From positions 1 through 61,774 of the forward strand of contig JAEYXN010000248.1 of the NCBI GenBank assembly GCA_023431285.1: a DNA stretch of 61,774 bases, written 5' to 3'. The position numbers were made by a program, and so were the translations under genes. The notes below the pieces were generated by a model. That model saw only the letters and a program-made list of their open reading frames with translations, was not told where the DNA came from and ran no database searches. The stretch is from Bacteroidota bacterium (GTDB taxonomy: Bacteria; Bacteroidota; Bacteroidia; Cytophagales; Cyclobacteriaceae). Below, piece after piece: positions 17,238-24,760 of the stretch. Position 1 is the first letter of the stretch. The number at the start of each line of letters is the position of its first letter.

Positions 17238-17713
17238 TGATTCGAGTATTGATTGTTATTTTAATTTTTCCCTTGCAGATCGCAACGGCACAGATGAAAG
17301 ATGATGTGGTCTATCAGCTCGTTGAGAAATTGGTCATTGATCCTAAATTGAATTCAATTTTATATGCTTACGACCATAAAGGAGATCATCCATTATTTAT
17401 TGCTTATAATGACGTCCTGAAAAATTCAATGGATACTAGCAAATATCTTGGATATCGTGATTGGAAATACCAGATTGATATGAGCTTTTCTGACAACCGG
17501 GTCTTTGTTCGGAATGATGCGTTTTTATTTTCGCGGCTGATTAAATATTACATTCAATTTGACAGAATTGATATCGAGAATAACAAGGCAATTTTGAAGG
17601 TGTCAGCGAGAACGATGGACGCTAAAGTTGATGGATTATTCTATTTTGTTGGAAGTATCGATTTGATACGCGATGTAACGGGATGGAAGATTGTTAAAAC
17701 TGACTTGCGTTAA
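17234..17713 (+). CDS. Exported protein, candidate immunity partner of the orphan tip
   Basis: A 159-residue protein with a signal peptide (MIRVLIVILIFPLQIATAQ, cleavage after about residue 20). The mature part is alpha/beta and ends IDLIRDVTGWKIVKTDLR. The 'G.W.I' ending resembles NTF2-like or lipocalin-like small secreted proteins, but I cannot assign it. The start overlaps the stop of the orphan tip by 4 bp (ATGA), indicating coupled translation. Position and export parallel the first candidate immunity gene upstream. The assignment rests on context. Confidence 0.55.
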   Translation: MMIRVLIVILIFPLQIATAQMKDDVVYQLVEKLVIDPKLNSILYAYDHKGDHPLFIAYNDVLKNSMDTSKYLGYRDWKYQIDMSFSDNRVFVRNDAFLFSRLIKYYIQFDRIDIENNKAILKVSARTMDAKVDGLFYFVGSIDLIRDVTGWKIVKTDLR

Positions 17714-17881
17714 AACCGATTGCTTGAGTTTTTGTTATGGCATGAGGCTTTGAATCTTAGTTTGCTTGAGGAATGCATCGAGCAAATCTCGGAAGATCTG
17801 CGATTAGATTTTTTCATGTGACTTTGTCTGAAACTCAAGAAATTTCTATTGAAGATACGATCCTGCTTCGTTGATCGTTGA

Positions 17882-20152
17882 TCACCGCGGAAAATAAAGA
17901 CGAAACTTCGATCCTTTCCCGGGTTCGCTGGATGCTTCTACAAAGCCATGGTGGTTCTCCATTGCTTTCTGTACGATGGCCAGTCCTATTCCGGTGCCCT
18001 CATATTCATGGCGCGCATGCAGACGATGGAACAGCTGGAAGATTTTCTCTGATTCAATAGGATCGAAACCAATGCCGTTGTCTACAACTTCAATGATATA
18101 AAACGAACGATCAGTGGAATCAGCAGCTTCGCTGGTTCCGACACCGGCATTACGTATTTCAACTAACGGAGTACTTTCCCTGGGTTGAAACTTCAGTCCG
18201 TTGCTGATGAGATTTTGAAACAGCTGTCGAAGCTGAGCCTTCTCCCCGGTGATAGAGGGAAGTTTGTCAACTCTGATCACACCTTGCCGTTGTGTAATGA
18301 TCGTTTCAAGATCGGAGACGACATCCTGCACCACGTTGTTGAGATCAACCGGTTCAAATGACTGGATCTGTTTACTGACGCGGGAATAGATCAGCAGGTT
18401 TTGCAGGAGGTCCTGCATCCGGAAGGCGGTCTTTTCGATACGATCCAGATAGTCTTTCGCTCCGGCCTCCAGCGCCGGGCCGTACTTATCATTCAAGAGC
18501 TTTGAAAATGTAATGACCTTACGCAGGGGTTCATTCAGGTCATGAGAGGCCACATGGGAGAATTCAGTAAGCCTTTCATTGGAGCGTCTTAATCCCTGTA
18601 TGGTGAGCTCCAGCTGTAGTTGCAGTTGTTTTAGTTTGGAAGAATCGTAGAACGTCTGCACGAACCCGTTGGTGCCCCACTTACTGATTGACAGTTGGAA
18701 CCACCCTTCGATATTGGTGTCTTTGTAATATTGTTCGATCTGAATAGGTCTTCCGGTCTCTACCACCGTTGCATGTATTTCCAGCAGATCAGAAAGTTTG
18801 CTGGCGGGAAACACTTCAGTATATAGCTTGTTAATGACATCTTCCTCTGTCAGCTTGAGGATCTGCTTGAAGGCGGCATTGATCTTTACCAGGCGAAAAT
18901 CGATGATCCTGTCTTCCTCGTTCCGCACAGCCTCACAGGCAAACACGCCGTTCAATGATGCGTCGAGAATGGAGTTAAGCTCAACAGCCTGGTCGCGTAT
19001 GCGATCCTCAAAACCTTTGATGCCTGAGATGTCCGTACAGTTAACAATGAGACCATTATCGAGCTTGACAATAGAAACGCGAACCCATCGAGTAGCTGCA
19101 CCGTTGTCCGATGATATGTCTGTGGAGAACGGTATTCCGGTTTCTACTACTTTTTTGTGGGCTTCGAACAACCCATCTTTTTTTATCTGAGGGAACAAGG
19201 CAAGGATGCGCTTCCCAATGACGTCTTCGGGAAGATTTGCGATGTCTTTTGCTGCTTTATTCGCGAGAGTGATTGCAAAGTCGATGGTGTCGCCATTATC
19301 ATCGCGGATAGATTCAAGCGCCACGATACCATTGGGGGAATGCCCCAGAATATTGTTAAACCATTCCGCCTGGGCCTGCAGCGCACTCTTGTCGCGGCGG
19401 CTCTCGTTGACGTCAAGGTATACGACGAGTACGCGGTTTTCCTCGACTTTCGTGACGGTAAGAAGGAACCATTTGTCGATGCTTTTGAGGAATACTTCTT
19501 CTTTAAATAGCGTTCCGTTTTGCATCACCGCGTTCATAATGGTGAGCACCCCGTCTTCTTTCGCCTGGCGATGAAGCCAGGTGTAGGTTAGTGTGCTTTC
19601 ATCCTTCCTGGATTTACCAAAGTCCTCCAGTATTTTGTCATTAACCATTACGATCCGGAAGTCAGCATCTTTTTCGGTGCCGTCCATGCTTTCGCACAGT
19701 GCGATGCTTGCCGGACACGCGTTGATGGTTGATCTGAAAAGATTACGTTGGCTTTCTCTTTCGAGATCGGCGATAACTTCGGCGGTCTTATCCCGCGTAA
19801 CACTCAGGATTCCGTTAAGTGCCTTGCTTCTCTGTACGTTGAGATATTTTTTAAATACAGGACTATAGTATGTGAATTCGAGAGGCTTTTCACCATTGAA
19901 CACGGTAAGGCATTGCTCAAAGATATGTTGACGCGTCACTTCATCGAGAAACGGAGAATCCTTTACTGAAGAACCAAGAATGTCCTCCTTTTGAGCGCCA
20001 ATCAAAACGATGGCGGCAGCGTTGCAGTAGCGGTATTCAAAATCAGTAATTCGTCCGTCCTCCACTACTGCGGCATACCATACTACCGCGTCGGGTTGGA
20101 GGTCAAACAATTGCGCTACGACTTTCTCGTCAAATTGAAGTCCCACGAGCAT
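17882..20152 (-). CDS. Multi-PAS sensor histidine kinase
   Basis: A 756-residue soluble sensor kinase without membrane segments. Four PAS-like domains in tandem (about 10-130, 140-260, 265-385, 395-510) each begin with an 'F..I....P.GI...E' type helix (NNILGHSPNGIVALES, NSILDASLNGVFACEA). The kinase core has His537 (VASHDLNEP), N-box FQNLISNGLKF, G1 DNGIGF (691) and G2 GTGIGL (719), and ends on a standard FRLYFPR strand. This group resembles phytochrome-type kinases signalling to a stand-alone receiver. The frame extends 19 codons upstream to a TTG; I prefer the ATG before LVGLQFDEK. No response regulator is adjacent. Confidence 0.88.
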   Translation of the reverse strand: MLVGLQFDEKVVAQLFDLQPDAVVWYAAVVEDGRITDFEYRYCNAAAIVLIGAQKEDILGSSVKDSPFLDEVTRQHIFEQCLTVFNGEKPLEFTYYSPVFKKYLNVQRSKALNGILSVTRDKTAEVIADLERESQRNLFRSTINACPASIALCESMDGTEKDADFRIVMVNDKILEDFGKSRKDESTLTYTWLHRQAKEDGVLTIMNAVMQNGTLFKEEVFLKSIDKWFLLTVTKVEENRVLVVYLDVNESRRDKSALQAQAEWFNNILGHSPNGIVALESIRDDNGDTIDFAITLANKAAKDIANLPEDVIGKRILALFPQIKKDGLFEAHKKVVETGIPFSTDISSDNGAATRWVRVSIVKLDNGLIVNCTDISGIKGFEDRIRDQAVELNSILDASLNGVFACEAVRNEEDRIIDFRLVKINAAFKQILKLTEEDVINKLYTEVFPASKLSDLLEIHATVVETGRPIQIEQYYKDTNIEGWFQLSISKWGTNGFVQTFYDSSKLKQLQLQLELTIQGLRRSNERLTEFSHVASHDLNEPLRKVITFSKLLNDKYGPALEAGAKDYLDRIEKTAFRMQDLLQNLLIYSRVSKQIQSFEPVDLNNVVQDVVSDLETIITQRQGVIRVDKLPSITGEKAQLRQLFQNLISNGLKFQPRESTPLVEIRNAGVGTSEAADSTDRSFYIIEVVDNGIGFDPIESEKIFQLFHRLHARHEYEGTGIGLAIVQKAMENHHGFVEASSEPGKGSKFRLYFPR

Positions 20153-20371
20153 AGGTTGAGAGGTATCGAATTTACTAAATTTTAAGCCGTCACGCTGGCA
20201 CTCGCTCAAATAACGCAGGGAGAATTAACATTCCAGCCAACAGCTTTAATAATATTGATCTTCGATCAAAGCGAATTCACTATCCTGACTGGAGGAAGAG
20301 TCCCGGAATTGAGCATCCCGATGTCTTTGAGTGGATGTTGAAGAAATCCAGGATGTAGGTTTGGCTGGTGA

Positions 20372-21118
20372 TCAGCGACGCATGCTGTTCATTACTTTGT
20401 TGGCGAATACAAAATCATCGAGCTCCTTTACACCGGAGTGTGTGATGTCATTCTTGGTCCCTTCCCAGAGTTTATGTCCCTTGTACAGGAACATAATTTT
20501 TTCTCCGATACCGATCATTGAGTTCATATCGTGTGTCACCACGATAGTAGTCATGTCGTAGTCTTCCGACAAATCCTGGATGAGGTCATCGATAAGAACG
20601 GAAGTCTGCGGATCGAGTCCCGAGTTGGGTTCGTCGCAGAACAGGTATTTCGGATTATTAACAATAGCGCGGGCGATACCAACGCGTTTTTTCATCCCTC
20701 CGCTGATCTCGGAAGGCATCTTTTTGTTTACGTTCTCCAGGCTTACCCTTTTCAAGCAGAAGTTCACACGATCAAGCTTCTCATCCGGCTTCATGGTGGT
20801 GAGAATATCGAGAGGGAACATCACATTTTGTTCCACTGTCTTTGAGTCAAAGAGTGCGCCACCCTGGAAGAGCATTCCCATCTCCCGTCTGATTTCCACT
20901 TTTGTATCACGCGATCCTTCATAGAAGTCCCGGTCATCAAAGAAGACAGATCCGGTGTCGGGCTTCACAAGGCCAACGATACATTTCAGGAGAACACTCT
21001 TTCCTGTTCCGCTGGCACCGATGATCAGGTTAGGTTTCCCTTTCTCGAAGACACCGTTGATGTTTTCGAGGATTGTTTTGTCGCCGAACTTCTTCGATAT
21101 GTTTGATATTTCGATCAT
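20372..21118 (-). CDS. ABC transporter ATP-binding protein (MlaF-like)
   Basis: A 248-residue ATPase. Walker A is GASGTGKS (34-41), the Q-loop MLFQGGALFDS has the MlaF-type GALFDS, the signature is ISGGMKKR (138-145), Walker B is YLFCDEP (158-164), and the H-loop is VTHD. GALFDS and SGGMKKR are typical of the retrograde phospholipid/MCE transporter ATPase (MlaF, TTG2A, TGD3). It powers lipid movement between outer and inner membranes with the permease encoded just upstream, overlapping it by 4 bp. The MCE substrate-binding protein usual for this system is not in the window. Confidence 0.88.
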   Translation of the reverse strand: MIEISNISKKFGDKTILENINGVFEKGKPNLIIGASGTGKSVLLKCIVGLVKPDTGSVFFDDRDFYEGSRDTKVEIRREMGMLFQGGALFDSKTVEQNVMFPLDILTTMKPDEKLDRVNFCLKRVSLENVNKKMPSEISGGMKKRVGIARAIVNNPKYLFCDEPNSGLDPQTSVLIDDLIQDLSEDYDMTTIVVTHDMNSMIGIGEKIMFLYKGHKLWEGTKNDITHSGVKELDDFVFANKVMNSMRR

Positions 21119-21852
21119 CTTACGAGGAGGAGTTGAGCCAGGAAATAATCTGCAAGCAGGACAGCGATCACACTGGTGGTAACCGCTTTGGTGCTTGAAA
21201 CGCCGACCTCAAGAGCGCCACCTTGTGTGTAATATCCCTGATACGATGAAATGGAAGAAACGAGGAATGCAAACACAAGTGACTTGATCAGCGCGAATGT
21301 TACAGTAAATGAATTGTAGCTGAAACGAAGTCCGTACACATAGTCATTCGGGCTGATGATTTCACCAATTGTACCGACGATGTAGCCTCCGAAGAGCGCA
21401 CAGAATCCGGCAAAGATGACCAGCATCGGAAACATAAGAACAGACGCGACAATTTTCGGAAGTACGAGATAGGAAACAGAGTTGATCCCCATTACTTCAA
21501 GTGCGTCGATTTGTTCGGTTATCCGCATTGTTCCGATACCACCTGCCATTGAAGAGCCAACTTTCCCCGCCAGGATTACTGATATGATCGTGGGAGCCAG
21601 CTCGAGTATTGTCATTTCCCGAACCACCTGAGAGATAACATAATCAGGGATCAATGGGCTGACCATATTGAACGCGGTCTGCACCGTCGTCACTGCGCCC
21701 ATGAAAGTTGAAACGAGTGCGACCAGAAAGAATGAGCCGATGCCAATCTGCACACATTCCTCCATCACCAGCTTGTAGTATGTTTTCAGGGACTCGCGGT
21801 TCCTGAAAAGATTGCCTAAGAAAATAAAATACTTGCCTATCTCGGATATCAT
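21115..21852 (-). CDS. ABC transporter permease (MlaE family)
   Basis: A 245-residue integral membrane permease of the MlaE/YrbE family with about five to six hydrophobic segments. Family landmarks are FMGAVTTVQTAFNM, the loop ELAPTIISVILAGKVGSSMA, and RITEQIDALEVMGINSVSYL. It forms the membrane dimer that carries phospholipid, driven by the MlaF-like ATPase whose start codon overlaps its stop. It is divergent from the SDR gene across 80 bp. Confidence 0.9.
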   Translation of the reverse strand: MISEIGKYFIFLGNLFRNRESLKTYYKLVMEECVQIGIGSFFLVALVSTFMGAVTTVQTAFNMVSPLIPDYVISQVVREMTILELAPTIISVILAGKVGSSMAGGIGTMRITEQIDALEVMGINSVSYLVLPKIVASVLMFPMLVIFAGFCALFGGYIVGTIGEIISPNDYVYGLRFSYNSFTVTFALIKSLVFAFLVSSISSYQGYYTQGGALEVGVSSTKAVTTSVIAVLLADYFLAQLLLVR

Positions 21853-21932
21853 AGATATTTCAATCCGGCACCTGTTCGTGCCCTCAATACACTATCTTGC
21901 GAAAGATACCCAAAAATTGAATAAATAATCTT

Positions 21933-22637
21933 ATGAACAAACTCATTGTGGTGACCGGAGGAAGCAAGGGCATCGGACGCGCTGTGGTTGAGAAGTTTGC
22001 ATCTGAAGGATTCGATGTGGTGACCTGTGCGCGTACGAAAAGAGACCTGGAAGAGTTGAAGCAATCTATTGAAAAGGTCCTGGGTGTTCACATACATGTG
22101 TACGCTGCGGATATGAGCAGGAGGGAGGATGTGAAGGGGTTTTGTCAGTTTGTAAGTTCGCTCCATCGACCGGTTGATGTGCTCGTGAACAACGCGGGGT
22201 ATTTTATTCCCGGTGAATTAACTACCGAGGAGGAGGGGACGCTCGAGAGTATGATCAATGCCAATCTTTACAGCGCTTATCATACCACCCGTGGATTGAT
22301 AGAGGGTATGAAATCAAAGAGGGGGGGATACATCTTTAATCTTTGCTCGATAGCAAGTATAAAGGCCTATCCTAATGGAGGATCTTATGCCATTTCGAAG
22401 TTCGCCCTGCTGGGGTTTTCAAAGGGTCTTCGGGAGGAGATGAAACCCTTTGGAGTCCGCGTAAGTGCTGTAATGCCGGGGGCGACTTTTACGTCAAGCT
22501 GGGAAGGTGTGGATCTTCCCGAAAGTCGGTTTATCCCGTCGGAGGACATCGCCGAGGCGATCTGGTCCGCTTACAAGTTGTCGCCGCGCAGCGTGGTGGA
22601 AGAAATTATTATTAGGCCGCAGCTCGGTGATATCTGA
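21933..22637 (+). CDS. SDR family oxidoreductase
   Basis: A 234-residue classical short-chain dehydrogenase. The nucleotide-binding motif is TGGSKGIG (8-15), the structural motif is NNAG (86-89), and the catalytic residues are Ser142, Tyr152 and Lys156 in SYAISK. CARTKRDL after the second strand favours NADP(H). The C-terminal part is short and gives no substrate clue. It precedes ispG by about 96 bp on the same strand, but a separate promoter lies between. Confidence 0.85.
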   Translation: MNKLIVVTGGSKGIGRAVVEKFASEGFDVVTCARTKRDLEELKQSIEKVLGVHIHVYAADMSRREDVKGFCQFVSSLHRPVDVLVNNAGYFIPGELTTEEEGTLESMINANLYSAYHTTRGLIEGMKSKRGGYIFNLCSIASIKAYPNGGSYAISKFALLGFSKGLREEMKPFGVRVSAVMPGATFTSSWEGVDLPESRFIPSEDIAEAIWSAYKLSPRSVVEEIIIRPQLGDI

Positions 22638-22710
22638 TCAGAACAATACGCCTGTGGTTATTGTTTGTCAATCGGGTGTCTGTCCCTGAGGCATTTTCAG
22701 GTTTTCCCCG

Positions 22711-22718
22711 TAATTTTG
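22711..22718 (+). promoter_or_regulatory. -7 box (TAATTTTG) for ispG
   Basis: An exact TAnnTTTG match 15 bp upstream of the GTG start of ispG, giving a very short leader. It supports the GTG as the true start, since homologues begin only a few residues later. Confidence 0.45.
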
Positions 22719-22733
22719 AGCTAAATCCATAAT

Positions 22734-24695
22734 GTGAATCCGTCAGTAGAGTCCATCAAAGGTTATTGTAACAGCCTGGTAAAGTACAGCCGTCGTCAAA
22801 CCGTCGAAGTAAAGATCGGTGATCTGCCTATGGGTGGAAATAATCCCATTCGTGTGCAGTCGATGACCACGGTCGATACAATGGATACGCTGGGGTCGGT
22901 GGAACAGACGATCCGCATGGTGGAGGCGGGATGCGAGTACGTTCGGATCACTGCTCCAAGTGTGAAAGAGGCTCAGAACCTGGAGGTAATTAAGAAAGAA
23001 TTGCGTGTTCGCGGATATAGCGTTCCCCTTGTTGCCGACATTCATTTCACCCCCAATGCTGCGGAACTTGCGGCGCGCATCGTTGAAAAGGTCCGCATCA
23101 ACCCCGGTAACTACGCCGACAAGAAGAGGTTCGAAACGATTGAATATACTGAAGCTTCCTACCAGGCGGAGCTGGATCGTATCAGGCAGAAGTTCATCCC
23201 TTTGATCCGCATCTGCAAGGAATACGGCACGGCTATGCGCATTGGTACAAACCATGGCTCTTTGTCAGACCGGATTATGAGCCGCTATGGCGACAGCCCT
23301 GTAGGAATGGTTGAGTCTGCGCTTGAATTCCTCCGGATATGCGAGGATGAGTCTTTCTTTAATATTGTTCTCTCCATGAAGTCCAGCAACCCGCAGGTGA
23401 TGGTGCAGGCGTACAGGCTGCTGGTGCAGAAAATGGATGAGGAAGGGTTTAAACCTTATCCGCTCCACCTGGGAGTAACAGAAGCTGGTGATGGCGAAGA
23501 CGGAAGAATAAAATCTTCGGTAGGAATCGGGACGCTTCTTGAAGATGGATTAGGAGATACGATCCGCGTAAGCCTTACAGAAGAACCCGAGGCTGAAGTT
23601 CCAGTAGCCTTTGCGTTGGCAAAACGATACGATCAGCGCGGGTCACATACGGAGATTGCTGCCATAAAGCATTACCCTGTCACCCCGTTTGAGTATAACC
23701 GCCGCAAGACAAAGTCAGTAATCAATATCGGAGGCGAACATACCGTACCCCGTGTCATTGCAGATCTGTCGCATCGCCCGAAGATCACCCCGGCGTCTTT
23801 GTTCGCGGTTGGCTACAACTATTCTGTTCCTCTGGACAAATGGAATATTTCTGACTTTGCCTGCGACTTCATCTTTACAGGAGATAATCTTGTTGAATTT
23901 GATATTCCAGGTACGCTGGGAATAATTCTGAACTATAATACATGGCTTATTCAGAACGGGAGACCACGTACCTATCCGTATCTCTCTGTTAAGGAATATC
24001 TCAGTGCTGATCAAAAATCAACGGAGCTGAATTTTGTACACGCCACCATCCATGAGATTGATAACGTATTGATGTCTTCGTTGTCTGCAGACAATGCGAC
24101 AGTGCTGGTGTTGCATTCAAACAATCTTCATGCGATGCCGGAACAACGCCGTGCTTTCGTTGAACTCATGAATAATGATTGTCCTGTGCCTGTGATCATC
24201 GCCAGGACCTATGGTGGGATCACAGCGGAAGACTTTCAGTTGTATGCCGCAACCGATCTTGGCGGTCTTCTTGTCGACGGCCTTGGCGATGGCGTTTTTC
24301 TTTCCGGGGGGGATCTGGGTGACAAGCTTGTGAATGAAACTGCATTCAATATCCTGCAGGCTACACGCACACGTATTTCCAAGACAGAGTATATCTCATG
24401 TCCGTCATGTGGCAGGACGTTGTTTGATCTGCAGGAGACCACTGCAAAGATCCGTTCGAGGACCAGCCACCTTAAAGGTGTGAAGATTGGCATCATGGGA
24501 TGTATTGTAAATGGTCCCGGCGAAATGGCTGACGCGGATTATGGATATGTGGGATCCGGACCAGGAAGGATCACACTTTACAAAGGCAAGGAGGTAGTCC
24601 GGCGCAACGTTCCGACTGCGCAGGCTGTTGACGAGCTGATCAACCTTATCCGTGACCATGGCGATTGGATCGAACCTGTCGCTGAAGTGGTTTAA
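22734..24695 (+). CDS. ispG: 4-hydroxy-3-methylbut-2-enyl diphosphate synthase
   Basis: A 653-residue IspG (GcpE) of the MEP isoprenoid pathway. It converts methylerythritol cyclodiphosphate to HMBPP using a [4Fe-4S] cluster. The TIM barrel has VKIGDLPMGGNNPIRVQSMT and VADIHFTPNAA. The cluster Cys residues are Cys556, Cys559 (SCPSCGRT) and Cys590 (GIMGCIVNGPGEMADADYG). The insert between barrel and cluster domain (about 270-540) marks the long form found in Bacteroidetes, Chlamydia and plants; the short form has about 370 residues. It begins with GTG. A hairpin after the stop separates it from the convergent amylase gene. Confidence 0.95.
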   Translation: MNPSVESIKGYCNSLVKYSRRQTVEVKIGDLPMGGNNPIRVQSMTTVDTMDTLGSVEQTIRMVEAGCEYVRITAPSVKEAQNLEVIKKELRVRGYSVPLVADIHFTPNAAELAARIVEKVRINPGNYADKKRFETIEYTEASYQAELDRIRQKFIPLIRICKEYGTAMRIGTNHGSLSDRIMSRYGDSPVGMVESALEFLRICEDESFFNIVLSMKSSNPQVMVQAYRLLVQKMDEEGFKPYPLHLGVTEAGDGEDGRIKSSVGIGTLLEDGLGDTIRVSLTEEPEAEVPVAFALAKRYDQRGSHTEIAAIKHYPVTPFEYNRRKTKSVINIGGEHTVPRVIADLSHRPKITPASLFAVGYNYSVPLDKWNISDFACDFIFTGDNLVEFDIPGTLGIILNYNTWLIQNGRPRTYPYLSVKEYLSADQKSTELNFVHATIHEIDNVLMSSLSADNATVLVLHSNNLHAMPEQRRAFVELMNNDCPVPVIIARTYGGITAEDFQLYAATDLGGLLVDGLGDGVFLSGGDLGDKLVNETAFNILQATRTRISKTEYISCPSCGRTLFDLQETTAKIRSRTSHLKGVKIGIMGCIVNGPGEMADADYGYVGSGPGRITLYKGKEVVRRNVPTAQAVDELINLIRDHGDWIEPVAEVV

Positions 24696-24696
24696 T

Positions 24697-24727
24697 AAAG
24701 AAAAGAGACCACCTTTCGATGGCCTCT
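24697..24727 (-). terminator. Intrinsic terminator after the amylase gene
   Basis: Read on the minus strand, agaggccatc pairs with ggtggtctct around GAAA, with two G-U pairs, followed by TTTTCTTT. On the plus strand the G-U pairs become A-C mismatches, so it works mainly for the amylase. Its 5' arm is identical to the terminator at 8591. Confidence 0.7.
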
Positions 24728-24760
24728 TCCGGTTAACGAGTTTTCAAGCTGCTTACCTGT

